Program-made: the position numbers and the translations under genes
NCBI RefSeq assembly: GCF_900110755.1
Contig: NZ_FOFF01000024.1
Location: forward strand, 62,001-126,000
Direction of reading: 5' to 3'
Source: Streptomyces sp. yr375
GTDB taxonomy: Bacteria; Actinomycetota; Actinomycetes; Streptomycetales; Streptomycetaceae
DNA length: 64,000 bases
Shown here: positions 16,734 through 25,792 of the stretch, piece by piece
Layout of the letters: every line of letters begins with the position of its first letter
How positions within the stretch are numbered: position 1 is the stretch's first letter
The notes under the pieces: generated by a model
The model's database searches: none
What the model saw: the letters and a program-made list of their open reading frames with translations, nothing else
Told to the model about the DNA's origin: nothing

Positions 16734-18023
16734 TTACGCGCCGGCCGTCGCCACGCCCAGGATCGCCCGCACCTGCGCGACGATGTCCAGCCGGTTCCGC
16801 ACGAACTCCGGATCGGTCACCGTCCCGGTCGCCGGATCGGTGTTGCCGGTCCCGAACTGCAGCACCGGCGTGTGCACATGCCCGCCCGGCAGGCTGCCGT
16901 GCAGTCCCAGCCGGTCGCGCAGCAGGGTGGCCCGGTAGGCGATCTCGTTGGAGAGATAGTCCCCGCCGCCCCCGGCCCGCGCGGTCGACCCCGCCGTCGG
17001 CCCGTCCGGCCGGACGACGGGCGCGCCGCCGCCCGCCGGGATCTCGGTGACGCTCGTGTTGTCGTAGACCGGGAACCGGCCGGTGTCCGCCGCCACGATC
17101 GCGGCGTACGGCAGGGTCGTCGTCGTCCACTGCGGCTGCGAGGCCGGGTCGGTCACCGGGACGGTCTCCGTGCGGCCGACGTTGTCGTTGTCGGCGAAGC
17201 CGCCCCGCCAGGCCCCGTTGGTGCGCTCCACGTCGAACCGGCCGACGCGGCCCTGACTGACGGTCGTGAACAGGTCGACGTCCGCCAGATACGGCCGCAG
17301 CGTCCGCTCCACCGTGCCGTCCGCGAAGTCCTGCCAGCGCACCGGGAACACGGCCGTCTCCACCCGCGCCGGACCGTCCGCCGTCCGGATCACCGTGCCG
17401 TCGAGGGCGAGCGCGGTCGCCCCCGACGGGTTGGAGATCCGGACGTCCCGGTCCAGGGTGAACGGGTCGAAACCGGTGACGAGGACCCGCTTGAGGCCCT
17501 TGGCCGACCGGCGCTCCGGGTAGCGGATGTCGGTCTGGCCGCGCGAGGTCTGCTCCAACCGGTCGAGCAGCGCGGCGCGTTGGCCCTGCGTCAGCCCGAA
17601 CTCCGGCTCCCAGGCCCGCACTTCCCGGGTCATCCCCAACCGTGCCCAGTACAGCGGCCGGTCGTCGTCCCGGCTCAGATCACCGCCCGCCGGCCCCCGC
17701 CCCTGCACCCGGTCGACGGCCCGCCGCCACAGCGCCGCCCCCTGGCGTTCGACGACCCGACGGGCCTCGGCGTAGGAGCGCGCCGAGCCGAGCGCGCGAG
17801 CCAACTCCGGTGCCACGGAGGCGAATCCGGAGCGGGCGAGGATCTCTCGGGGGACGGCCCTGTCCAGCCGCTGTTCCTCGACGGTGACGCCCGGGGCCGC
17901 CTCGGCGGCGGTGGCCGCGGCGGTGGCGGGCGTGGGGGCGGAGAGGCCGGCCAGCAGGGCCAGGCCGAGAACGCCGACGCGAAGTCGTATGCGAACTCGT
18001 ACGCGAACTCGTAGGGAATGCAC
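16734..18023 (-). CDS. Secreted pyroglutamyl-peptidase-like (C15) protein with Ser in place of catalytic Cys
   Basis: A 429-residue exported protein. An Arg-rich start and hydrophobic segment (VGVLGLALLAGLSAP) form a signal peptide. A ~150-residue N-terminal extension is followed by a C15-like domain: VTGFDPF (residues 182-188), GRFDVERTN (Glu266 aligned with the catalytic Glu), and GGHVHTP (His384 aligned with the catalytic His). The Cys of the family YLCN/FVCN motif is Ser358 here (GGDYLSNE, codon TCC at 16950-16952). The protein is about twice the usual C15 length and secreted, both unusual. Start is GTG; three 12-bp repeats code the Arg-rich N-terminus. Confidence 0.82.
   Translation of the reverse strand: MHSLRVRVRVRIRLRVGVLGLALLAGLSAPTPATAAATAAEAAPGVTVEEQRLDRAVPREILARSGFASVAPELARALGSARSYAEARRVVERQGAALWRRAVDRVQGRGPAGGDLSRDDDRPLYWARLGMTREVRAWEPEFGLTQGQRAALLDRLEQTSRGQTDIRYPERRSAKGLKRVLVTGFDPFTLDRDVRISNPSGATALALDGTVIRTADGPARVETAVFPVRWQDFADGTVERTLRPYLADVDLFTTVSQGRVGRFDVERTNGAWRGGFADNDNVGRTETVPVTDPASQPQWTTTTLPYAAIVAADTGRFPVYDNTSVTEIPAGGGAPVVRPDGPTAGSTARAGGGGDYLSNEIAYRATLLRDRLGLHGSLPGGHVHTPVLQFGTGNTDPATGTVTDPEFVRNRLDIVAQVRAILGVATAGA
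17979..18014. repeat. Three tandem 12-mers coding an Arg-rich signal-peptide n-region
   Basis: GCGAAGTCGTAT, GCGAACTCGTAC and GCGAACTCGTAG follow each other and code for the LRVRVRVRIRLRV start of the C15-like protein. The repeat makes the positive n-region unusually long. Confidence 0.7.
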
Positions 18024-18112
18024 GGGGGTTCGGGTCCTTCCGTCGCTGTGGGGAGCGGGGGGTGTGGGACGGCGGAAGTATCCCGTGCCGGGAGTGGTCT
18101 ACGCCATGGCGC

Positions 18113-18679
18113 TCAGTCGACGGGCTCGCCCAGCAGCGTGACGAAGTCCCGGAACGCCGCCGGCATGTCCACCGACTCCGGGTCCAGCAGCCACTGGTAC
18201 TGGAGGCCGTCCAGTACGGCCACGAGGAGGGGTGCCACGCGTTCGGGGGTGAGGCCGCTGGGGACGCGGTCGCCGTACTTCGCGCGCAGGACCGAGGCCA
18301 TGTTCTCGCGCACCTTGCGGTAGCGGTCGGTGAAGTAGCCGCGCGCCGGATGCCCCTCGGTGACGCTCTCGCCGAGCAGCGCCGAGAAGGTCTGGATGAT
18401 CCCGGGCCGCATGGCGTTGTACTCGACGAGCGAGACCAGCAGGTCGAGCCGCCACTGCGGGTCCGGCCGCGCGTCCCATTGGTCGCGCTCCTGGAGCACC
18501 GCCACCAGCAGCGCTTCCTTCGTCGGGAAGTGGTGCAGCAGCCCCTGCTGGGTCAGCCCCACCCGCTCCGCCACCGCCGCCAGGCTCGCGCCCCGGTAAC
18601 CGCGCTCGGCGATCACCTCCAGAGCGGCCCGGACGATCTCCGCCCGCCGCTCCTCGCTCCTGGTCGTCCTGGCGCTCAT
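18113..18679 (-). CDS. TetR-family regulator
   Basis: A 188-residue TetR repressor. The HTH reads IVRAALEVIAERGYRGASLA then VAERVGLTQQGLLHHFPTKE, a canonical TetR_N ending in the HHF-xK motif. The C-terminal ligand domain resembles the TetR_C_6 group. An in-frame ATG at 18697 is possible but has no better ribosome site. It is divergent from the GH3 beta-glucosidase gene and is probably its repressor. Confidence 0.92.
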   Translation of the reverse strand: MSARTTRSEERRAEIVRAALEVIAERGYRGASLAAVAERVGLTQQGLLHHFPTKEALLVAVLQERDQWDARPDPQWRLDLLVSLVEYNAMRPGIIQTFSALLGESVTEGHPARGYFTDRYRKVRENMASVLRAKYGDRVPSGLTPERVAPLLVAVLDGLQYQWLLDPESVDMPAAFRDFVTLLGEPVD

Positions 18680-18730
18680 GCCGTCACGGTACGGCATCCG
18701 GCCATGAAAAAATAACGGCAAGATAACGAA

Positions 18731-18748
18731 ACCTACCGCTCTACAGGT
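18731..18748. promoter_or_regulatory. ACCT-N10-AGGT dyad between TetR and GH3 genes
   Basis: ACCTAC and CTACAGGT arms form an 18-bp imperfect dyad in the 122-bp divergent region, which also has ATAACG twice (18712, 18724). This is the expected site and size for a TetR operator. Confidence 0.4.
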
Positions 18749-18801
18749 AACCGGTGCACGATGAGGGGAACAGCACCGGCGCTCAATGAGGAGGCACCCC
18801 C

Positions 18802-21225
18802 ATGGCGGGTACGGAAGCGGCCGTCGAGGCGGCACTCGGCAAGCTCGACCTGGACGCCAAGGCCCGCCTCCTGGCCGGTCAGGACATGTGGTCGCTGCCC
18901 GCCCTGCCGGAGATCGGCCTCAGGTCCCTCGTCATGTCCGACGGCCCGATCGGCGTCCGAGGTGTGCGCTGGACCTCCGGCGACCCGTCCGTCGCGCTGC
19001 CCTCCCCGACCGCCCTCGCCGCCACCTGGGACCCCGAACTCGCCCGCAGGGCAGGGGTGTTGCTCGCCCAGGAGGCCCGCCGCAAGGGCGTCCACGTGCT
19101 GCTCGCCCCCACCGTCAACCTGCACCGCTCCCCGCTCGGCGGCCGCCACTTCGAGGCCTACAGCGAGGACCCGTACCTGACCGGCCGGATCGGCACCGGT
19201 TATGTGCGGGGCGTGCAGTCCGGCGGCGTCGGCACCACCGTCAAGCACTTCGTCGCCAACGACGCCGAGACCGACCGCTTCACCGTGAACAACCTGGTCT
19301 CCGAACGGGCCCTGCGCGAGCTGTACTTGGCCCCCTTCGAGGCGATCGTCGCCAACGCCCACCCGTGGGGCGTCATGACCGCCTACAACACGGTCAACGG
19401 CACCTCGATGACCGAACACCGCTATCTGGTCAACGACGTCCTGCGCGGCGAATGGGGCTTCGACGGCTACAACGTCTCCGACTGGATGGCCGCCCGCGAC
19501 ACCGTCGCCGACATCGAGGGCGGCCTCGACGTCGCCATGCCCGGCCCCCGCACCGTCTACGGCGAGGCCCTCGCCCAGGCCGTACGGGCGGGCCGGGTCG
19601 AGGAGTCCGTTGTCGACGGGGCCGTCCGCAACGTCCTGCGGCTCGCCGCCCGCGTCGGCGTCCTGGAGGGCGTGGAGCCGGCCGTCACCGACCTCCCCGC
19701 CACCGTCGACGGCGAGGCGCTCGCCCGCGAGATCGCCCGCCGCTCCTTCGTCCTCGTCCGCAACGAGAACCGGGCCCTGCCGCTGCGCCCCGGGGCGACG
19801 GTCGCGCTGATCGGGGCCGCCGCCCGCGACGCCCGCGTCCTCGGCGGCGGCTCGGCCGTCGTCTTCCCGGCCCGGGTCGTCTCCCCGCTCGACGGCCTCA
19901 CCGCCGCCCTCCCCGACGGCCGCCTCAGCTACACCGTCGGCGCCGACCCGAACACCGAACTCGCCATCGCCGACAAGGGGTTCGAGCTGCGCGCCGTCTG
20001 CCGCGACGCGGCGGGCGCCGTCATCGGGACCGGCGCCGCCCCCACCGGCGAGATCAACTGGCTGGGCTCCGACCTCCCCGACGGCGTCACCCACGACACC
20101 CTCCACACCGTGGAGCTGACCGGCACGTTCACCCCGCGCGTGAGCGGCCCGCACGTCCTCGGCATCAAGGGCACCGGCGCCTTCACCCTCACCGTGGCCG
20201 GCACGACGCACTTCGACGACGTCCAGCGCCCCGCCGACGACACCGACCCCTTCGAGTCGTTCTTCGGGATCCCGCGCCCCCACGCCGACGTCGAACTCAC
20301 CGCAGGACAGCCCGTCGAGGTCTCCCTCACCTTCCGCGTCGCCCTCCCCGAGGGCATCCCCTTCAAGGCCGTCGTCTTCGCCCTCACCCACCAGGAACCG
20401 CAGTGCGACCCCGACGAGTTGATCGCCGAGGCCGTCGCCGCCGCCCGCGCCGCCGACACCGCCGTCGTCGTGGTCGCCACCACCGAGCGCGTCGAGTCCG
20501 AGGGCTTCGACCGCAAGAACCTGCGCCTGCCCGGCCGGCAGGACGACCTCGTGCATGCCGTCGCCGCCGCCAACCCGAACACCGTCGTGGTCGTCAACTC
20601 CGGCTCCCCGGTGGAGCTGCCCTGGCGCGAGAAGGTCGCCGCCGTCCTGCTGAGCTGGTTCCCCGGCCAGGAGGGCGGCACCGCCCTCGCCGACGTCCTC
20701 ACCGGCGCCCACGAGCCCGGCGGCCGACTCCCCACCACCTGGGGCTCGTTGGCCGACGCCCCGGTCACCAGGGTCGTCCCGGCCGACGGCGAACTCCCTT
20801 ACACCGAGGGCGTCTTCATCGGCTACCGGGCCTGGGAGAAGGCCGGCCGCACCCCCGTCCACCCCTTCGGCCACGGCCTCGGCTACACCGACTGGGCCTA
20901 CGAGTCGGTCGCCGTCGACGGCGCCACGCTCACCGTGCGGATCCGCAACACCGGCGAGCGGCCCGGCCGCGAGGTCGTACAGGTCTACCTCGCGCCCACC
21001 GACACCGCCCCGGCCCCCGACCGCCCCGCCCGCTGGCTCGCCGGCTTCGCCGGTGCCGAGGCCGCCCCGGGAGAGACCGTGGACGTCACCGTCGAACTCC
21101 CGCAGCGCGCCTTCGAGATCTGGGACGAGGCGGAGCGCCGTTGGTCCTTTGTGAAGGGTTCGTACGAAATCCAGGTGGGCCGCTCGATCGCCGACCGCAG
21201 GATCACCGCGACGATTAACGTGTAA
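18802..21225 (+). CDS. Glycoside hydrolase family 3 beta-glucosidase with PA14 insert
   Basis: An 807-residue cytoplasmic GH3 enzyme (no signal peptide) cleaving beta-glucosides or related oligosaccharides. The N-terminal barrel has MSDGPIGVRG, KHFVANDAETDR and the nucleophile Asp227 in GYNVSDWMA. A PA14-like beta domain lies about residues 385-500, inserted in the C-terminal sandwich (GGSAVVFPARV before it, RVESEGFDRKNLRLPG after). A fibronectin-III-like domain ends the protein (NTGERPGREVVQVYL). GAGG precedes the ATG. Divergent TetR probably represses it. Its cytoplasmic location implies imported oligosaccharides. Confidence 0.95.
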   Translation: MAGTEAAVEAALGKLDLDAKARLLAGQDMWSLPALPEIGLRSLVMSDGPIGVRGVRWTSGDPSVALPSPTALAATWDPELARRAGVLLAQEARRKGVHVLLAPTVNLHRSPLGGRHFEAYSEDPYLTGRIGTGYVRGVQSGGVGTTVKHFVANDAETDRFTVNNLVSERALRELYLAPFEAIVANAHPWGVMTAYNTVNGTSMTEHRYLVNDVLRGEWGFDGYNVSDWMAARDTVADIEGGLDVAMPGPRTVYGEALAQAVRAGRVEESVVDGAVRNVLRLAARVGVLEGVEPAVTDLPATVDGEALAREIARRSFVLVRNENRALPLRPGATVALIGAAARDARVLGGGSAVVFPARVVSPLDGLTAALPDGRLSYTVGADPNTELAIADKGFELRAVCRDAAGAVIGTGAAPTGEINWLGSDLPDGVTHDTLHTVELTGTFTPRVSGPHVLGIKGTGAFTLTVAGTTHFDDVQRPADDTDPFESFFGIPRPHADVELTAGQPVEVSLTFRVALPEGIPFKAVVFALTHQEPQCDPDELIAEAVAAARAADTAVVVVATTERVESEGFDRKNLRLPGRQDDLVHAVAAANPNTVVVVNSGSPVELPWREKVAAVLLSWFPGQEGGTALADVLTGAHEPGGRLPTTWGSLADAPVTRVVPADGELPYTEGVFIGYRAWEKAGRTPVHPFGHGLGYTDWAYESVAVDGATLTVRIRNTGERPGREVVQVYLAPTDTAPAPDRPARWLAGFAGAEAAPGETVDVTVELPQRAFEIWDEAERRWSFVKGSYEIQVGRSIADRRITATINV

Positions 21226-21251
21226 CCAGGCGCTCGTCGCCCCCACGAACA

Positions 21252-21296
21252 GCCCCGGTCCGGGACCTGACCCCCGGACCGGGGCAACATCTTTTT
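21252..21296 (+). terminator. Intrinsic terminator after the GH3 gene
   Basis: 13-bp perfect stem (21252-21264 with 21273-21285), 8-nt loop and CTTTTTA at 21291. It separates the convergent GH3 and mutarotase genes. Confidence 0.85.
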
Positions 21297-21328
21297 ACGG
21301 CCCCCGACAGGGTTGCCGCCGTGGGTTT

Positions 21329-22306
21329 CTACCGCACCGAGAAGCCGTACACCGTCTCCGACCGGTACACCTCACCCGGCCGCAGCACCGTGCTCGGGAA
21401 ATCCGGCCGGTTCGGGGAGTCGGGGAAGTGCTGCGTCTCCAGCGCGACACCCTCGCAGGGCACGAACGGCTCGCCCAGATGATCCGCCGTGTACACCTGG
21501 ATCCCCGGCTCGGTCGTCGCCACCGTCAGCACCCGCCCGGTCGCCGGATCATGCAGCTCGGCCACCTCCTCCGGCGCGCCGCCGACCCCCTTGTCGAGCA
21601 CGAAGTTGTGGTCGTACTCGACGCCGATCTTGCGCGCCGTACGGAAGTCGAAACGGGTGCCGTCCACCGCGGCCGGTCCGCCCGCCGGGATCAGGTCGGC
21701 GTCGACCGGCGTGTAGCGGCCCGCCGCGAGCCGCAGCTCGTGCCCGCTCGCCGCCCCGCTGCCCGGCCCGCCCAGGTTGAAGTAGCTGTGGTTGGTCAGG
21801 TTCACCACCGTCGGCGCGTCCGTGACCGCCTCGTACGCCAGCCGCAGCGCCCCCGACGCGTCGAGCGTGTACGTCGCCGAGACCTCGAGGCGGCCCGGGA
21901 AACCCTCCTCGCCGTGCGCGGCGACCCGGCTCAGCCGCAGCCCGTGCGCCACCGGCGCCACGTCCCACACCCGCTTGTCGAAGCCGCGCCCGCCGCCGTG
22001 CAGCGAGTTGGGCGCGTTGTTCGGCTCCAGCGCGTACGTCACCCCGTCCAGCGGGAAGCGGGCGTGCGCGATCCGGTTGGCGTACCGCCCGACCAGCGCG
22101 CCGAGGTAGGGCTCCGGATGCGCGAGATACCCGGCCAGGTCCGCGAACCCCAGCACCACGTTCGCCGCGTGCCCGTCCCGGTCCGGGACCTCGACCGACT
22201 GCACGATGCCGCCGTACGACAGCACCCGCACCCGGGTGCCCGCCCGCTCCAGCGTCCAGCGGTGCACCGGGGTGCCGTCCGGAAGTGTTCCGAAGTGTTC
22301 GCTCAT
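21329..22306 (-). CDS. galM: Aldose 1-epimerase (galactose mutarotase)
   Basis: A 325-residue GalM-type mutarotase interconverting alpha and beta aldoses. Conserved stretches are LVGRYANRIAHARF, NSLHGGGRGFDKRVW (substrate His), NLTNHSYFNLGG (catalytic His) and YDHNFVLDK; the catalytic Glu is expected in the C-terminal CEGVALETQHFPDSPN. Start is ATG 22306. It lies 15 bp downstream of the SGNH lipoprotein gene in the same direction, so probably cotranscribed. It could serve the galactose or xylose importer encoded at the left of the window. Confidence 0.93.
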   Translation of the reverse strand: MSEHFGTLPDGTPVHRWTLERAGTRVRVLSYGGIVQSVEVPDRDGHAANVVLGFADLAGYLAHPEPYLGALVGRYANRIAHARFPLDGVTYALEPNNAPNSLHGGGRGFDKRVWDVAPVAHGLRLSRVAAHGEEGFPGRLEVSATYTLDASGALRLAYEAVTDAPTVVNLTNHSYFNLGGPGSGAASGHELRLAAGRYTPVDADLIPAGGPAAVDGTRFDFRTARKIGVEYDHNFVLDKGVGGAPEEVAELHDPATGRVLTVATTEPGIQVYTADHLGEPFVPCEGVALETQHFPDSPNRPDFPSTVLRPGEVYRSETVYGFSVR

Positions 22307-22321
22307 GAGTAAAACCCTAAG

Positions 22322-23239
22322 TCACGAGGCCTTCGCGGTGACCGCGCGGTAAGCGATCTCCGCGAGCCGCGCCTGCCCGTCCTTGCTCGGATGGAACCAG
22401 TCCCAGTGGCTCAACTGGGCGGTGCCGAACCGGAAGTCGTACACCGCGCCGCCGTCGAACCGGCACCGCAGGTCCTTCGCGCAGACCTCCTTCAGCACCG
22501 TGTTGTAGTCCTCCACCCGCTTCTGCACCGTCTCCCGCCGCAGCGTCGCCGCCGAGTCCAGCGCGTCCGCGTCGCCCAGCATCGACGGGCAGATGCCCAG
22601 CTTCCACACCTGCTTGCCCAGCGCGTTCGTCCGCCCCTGCGACCACAGCCGCTTCAGGTTCGGCACGCTCGCCACGTACACCTGCGTCTTCGGCAGCGCG
22701 CGGCGCAGCGTGCCCATCGCGTCCTCGAACTGGGTCCGGAAGTCGGCCACCGGCGTCATCTGCGCCGTCGAGGCGCGGCACGCGTCGTTCGCACCCGCCA
22801 TCACCGTGACCAACTGCGGGCCGTCGGCCGCCGCCTGCGCCATCTGGGCCGGGAGGTCCGCCATCCGCGCCCCGCTCGACGCGTGGTTCCAACTGTGCGT
22901 GGCCGCCCGCGCCGCCCCCAGCAGCCGGACCGCGAGACTGTTCACCTCGGCGTCGCCGCCGGTCGCCCAGGACACCTCGGGGCAGTCCGCGAGGACCGTA
23001 CACGCGTCGAAGCCGCGCGTCACCGAGTCGCCCACCGCCGCGACCGACGCGGGGCTGGGGTCCCACACCGGGGTCGGCGACGGAGACGGCTTCGCCTGCC
23101 GCGCGCCCGCGCCCGAGGACTTCGTACCGTCGCCGCCCGACGCGGCGCAGCCGGCCAGGCCCAGGACGGCCGCCGTCGTGCCCGCGAGCACGGCCCGCGC
23201 CTGCCGGTTCCGCTTCGCCATCCGCCCCATCCGCCCCAT
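22322..23239 (-). CDS. SGNH/GDSL hydrolase lipoprotein
   Basis: A 305-residue predicted lipoprotein. A basic start and hydrophobic segment end in the lipobox LAGC. The SGNH blocks are AVGDSVTRGF (block I, Ser nucleophile), MAGANDAC (block III, GxND) and DWFHPS (block V, Asp-His). It is likely an extracytoplasmic esterase or lipase. Three in-frame ATGs at 23239, 23230 and 23221 are created by a tandem 9-mer; I use the first. A longer reading upstream has no signal-peptide logic. Confidence 0.87.
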   Translation of the reverse strand: MGRMGRMAKRNRQARAVLAGTTAAVLGLAGCAASGGDGTKSSGAGARQAKPSPSPTPVWDPSPASVAAVGDSVTRGFDACTVLADCPEVSWATGGDAEVNSLAVRLLGAARAATHSWNHASSGARMADLPAQMAQAAADGPQLVTVMAGANDACRASTAQMTPVADFRTQFEDAMGTLRRALPKTQVYVASVPNLKRLWSQGRTNALGKQVWKLGICPSMLGDADALDSAATLRRETVQKRVEDYNTVLKEVCAKDLRCRFDGGAVYDFRFGTAQLSHWDWFHPSKDGQARLAEIAYRAVTAKAS

Positions 23240-23499
23240 CCGCCGCCGTTCCCCTCGCTCCTCGGACTCCACGTATATGACAACGTGCGGGAGTTCCCGG
23301 CGAATCAACACCCACACGATGGAACGCCGTCCGCACATACAGGCGTCCTGCCGGGTGAATGGCGCGGTTTCACGGCACCGGGAGCGACGGTACGTCACAC
23401 TCCTCGCGCCGCCGCAGGGTAGCCTCGCCATCAACGCGGCTGCCTGCCTTCGCCGCCATGCCAGCCTGCAAGACTGTCCCGCTCTGCCCGGAGGTCCCG

Positions 23500-23994
23500 G
23501 TGACGACACGTGGAGTTCTGTACGTGCACTCCGCGCCGCGCGCGCTGTGCCCGCACGTCGAGTGGGCGATCGCCGGGGTGCTCGGCACCCGCGTCAGCCT
23601 CGACTGGATCCGGCAGCCCGCCGCGCCCGGCACCTGGCGCTCGGAGTTCTCCTGGAAGGGCGAGGCCGGCACCGCCTCCAAGCTGGCGTCGGCGCTGCGC
23701 GGCTGGCAACTGCTGCGCTTCGAGGTCACCGCAGAGCCCTGCGCCGGTGCCGAGGGCGAGCGCTATAGCTGCACCCCCGACCTGGGCATCTTCCACGCCG
23801 TCACCGGCATCCACGGCGACATCCTGATCCCCGAGGACCGGCTGCGCGCCGCGCTGACGAGGTCTCAGCGGGGCGAGACGGACCTCGAGGCCGAGCTAGC
23901 CAGGCTCCTGGGCAAGCCGTGGGACGACGAGTTGGAGCCCTTCCGGTACGCGGGCGAGGGCGCCCCCGTGCGCTGGCTGCACCAGGTGGTGTGA
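23500..23994 (+). CDS. DUF3145 protein
   Basis: A 164-residue soluble protein of the actinobacterial DUF3145 family (GVLYVHSAPRALCPHVEWAI at the start, WLHQVV at the end). The GTG at 23500 with GGAGG upstream gives the family's usual length. Conserved next to fab genes in Streptomyces; function unknown. It converges on fabF with a long hairpin between. Confidence 0.9.
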   Translation: MTTRGVLYVHSAPRALCPHVEWAIAGVLGTRVSLDWIRQPAAPGTWRSEFSWKGEAGTASKLASALRGWQLLRFEVTAEPCAGAEGERYSCTPDLGIFHAVTGIHGDILIPEDRLRAALTRSQRGETDLEAELARLLGKPWDDELEPFRYAGEGAPVRWLHQVV

Positions 23995-24019
23995 AACCCC
24001 CGGCTTTACCGACGACCAG

Positions 24020-24067
24020 AACGGCGTGTGGCCCGAACCCGTCCCGGGGTTCGGGCCACACGCCGTT
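24020..24067. terminator. Bidirectional terminator between DUF3145 and fabF
   Basis: Perfect 21-bp stem (24020-24040 with 24047-24067) with a 6-nt loop; the strongest hairpin in the window. It can end both convergent units. The right arm reaches into the end of the fabF downstream sequence. Confidence 0.88.
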
Positions 24068-24078
24068 CGGTGAACTGC

Positions 24079-25359
24079 TCAGACGCTGCGGAACGCCAGC
24101 ACCACGTTGTGCCCGCCGAAGCCGAACGAGTCGTTCAGCGCGGCGATACGGCCCTCGACGGGCAGCTTGCGCGCCTCGCCCCGCACGATGTCCGCGTTCG
24201 CCTCGGCCTCGGGGTCGAGGTGCTCCACGTTGATGGTCGGCGGCGCGATCCGGTGGTACAGCGCGAGCACCGCCGCCACCGACTCGACACCGCCCGCGCC
24301 GCCCAGCAGGTGACCGGTCATCGACTTGGTCGCGGACACCGCGAAGTGGTCCGCGTCGTCGCCGAAGACCTTGCGCAGCGCCTTCAGTTCGGCCACGTCA
24401 CCGGCGGGCGTCGACGTCGCGTGCGCGTTGACGTGCACGATCTCCGCCGGGTTCAGGTCGGTGCTGTCCAGCAGGTTCTGCAGGGCGTGCGCGATGCCGC
24501 GGCCCTCCGGCTCCGGCTGCACGATGTCGTGGCTGTCGGCGGAGATGCCCTGGCCGACCGCCTCGGCGTAGACCCGGGCGCCGCGGTTCGCCGCGTGCTC
24601 GGCGGACTCCAGGACGATGACACCGGAGCCCTCGCCCATCACGAAGCCGTCGCGGGCCACGTCGTAGGGGCGCGAGGCGCCCTGCGGGTCGTCGTTGTTC
24701 TTGGACATCGCCATCATGTTGCCGAACGCGGCGATGGGCAGCGGGTGGATCGCCGCCTCCGTACCACCGGCGACGACGACGTCGGCGCGGCCCGTACGGA
24801 TCATCTCGATGGCGTAGCCGATGGCCTCCGCGCCCGACGCGCACGCCGACACCGGCGTGTGCACGCCCGCGCGGGCGCCCACGAGCAGGCCCACGTTGGC
24901 GGACGGGCTGTTGGGCATCAGCATCGGCACGGTGTGCGGGGAGACGCGGCGGACGCCCTTCTCCTTCAGCACGTCGTACTGGTCGAGCAGGGTGGTCACG
25001 CCGCCGATGCCGGAGGCGATGACCGCGCCGAGCCGGTCGGGGTCGACCTTGCCGTCGCTGTCGGCCTCACCGGCCTTGCCGGAGAAACCGGCGTCCTGCC
25101 AGGCTTCCTTGGCCGCGATCAGCGCGAACTGCGCCGAGCGGTCCAGCTTGCGGGCCTGCGGGCGCGGGATGACCTCGAGGGGCTCCACGGCGACCCGGGC
25201 CGCGATCCGGACGGCCTGGTCGGCCGCCCACTCCTCGGTCAGGGCCTTGACACCGGACTTGCCGGCGACCAGACCCTCCCAGGTCGATGCTGCGTCGCCA
25301 CCCAGCGGTGTGGTTGCGCCGATACCGGTGACGACCACGGTGCGATTGGTCGGGCTCAC
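24079..25359 (-). CDS. fabF: Beta-ketoacyl-ACP synthase II
   Basis: A 426-residue condensing enzyme of type II fatty acid synthesis elongating acyl-ACP with malonyl-ACP. The catalytic triad is complete: Cys173 (VSACASG), His313 (NAHATSTPAGD) and His350 (MTGHLLGGAGG). I use the GTG at 25359 because GGAGAAAG lies 5 bases upstream; a TTG at 25374 would swallow it. Last gene of fabD-fabH-acpP-fabF, the housekeeping cluster of Streptomyces. Confidence 0.97.
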   Translation of the reverse strand: MSPTNRTVVVTGIGATTPLGGDAASTWEGLVAGKSGVKALTEEWAADQAVRIAARVAVEPLEVIPRPQARKLDRSAQFALIAAKEAWQDAGFSGKAGEADSDGKVDPDRLGAVIASGIGGVTTLLDQYDVLKEKGVRRVSPHTVPMLMPNSPSANVGLLVGARAGVHTPVSACASGAEAIGYAIEMIRTGRADVVVAGGTEAAIHPLPIAAFGNMMAMSKNNDDPQGASRPYDVARDGFVMGEGSGVIVLESAEHAANRGARVYAEAVGQGISADSHDIVQPEPEGRGIAHALQNLLDSTDLNPAEIVHVNAHATSTPAGDVAELKALRKVFGDDADHFAVSATKSMTGHLLGGAGGVESVAAVLALYHRIAPPTINVEHLDPEAEANADIVRGEARKLPVEGRIAALNDSFGFGGHNVVLAFRSV

Positions 25360-25462
25360 GGATTCTTTCTCCAACGGTGCGAGGAGGACTTCCCCCGCCG
25401 GTGCGGGGAGAGCGGCGCCACCGCCGGGTGGCGGGGCAGTTCGGTCCAGGGGACCGGGTGGA

Positions 25463-25711
25463 TCAGCCCTGGTTCTTCAGGATGTACTCGGTCGCGTCGC
25501 CGACCGTCTTGAGGTTCTTGACGTCCTCGTCCGGGATCTTGACGTCGAAGCGCTCTTCGGCGGCGACGACGACCTCGACCATGGACAGCGAGTCGACGTC
25601 CAGGTCGTCGGTGAAGGACTTGTCCAGCAGGACGTCCTCAACCGGGATGCCGGCGATCTCGTTCACGATGTCGGCGAGACCGGCGACGATCTCTTCCTGA
25701 GTGGCGGCCAT
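25463..25711 (-). CDS. acpP: Acyl carrier protein
   Basis: An 82-residue acidic acyl carrier protein. Ser41 in DVDSLSMVE takes the phosphopantetheine arm. Length and charge are typical of the fatty acid synthase ACP rather than of a polyketide ACP. It lies between fabH (81 bp upstream) and fabF (103 bp downstream). Confidence 0.98.
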   Translation of the reverse strand: MAATQEEIVAGLADIVNEIAGIPVEDVLLDKSFTDDLDVDSLSMVEVVVAAEERFDVKIPDEDVKNLKTVGDATEYILKNQG

Positions 25712-25792
25712 TGTGGGCGCTCCTTCGTAGTTTTCCAGAGGGTGTGGCAGTGGTGCTTCCCGTGCCGGACCGGTTGATCCGGCACGGAGTGC

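Noticed and set aside
18733..21246. 837-codon open frame opposite the GH3 gene
   Set aside because: The plus frame has full GH3 motifs and a ribosome site; the minus frame is low-complexity Gly/Asp/Val.
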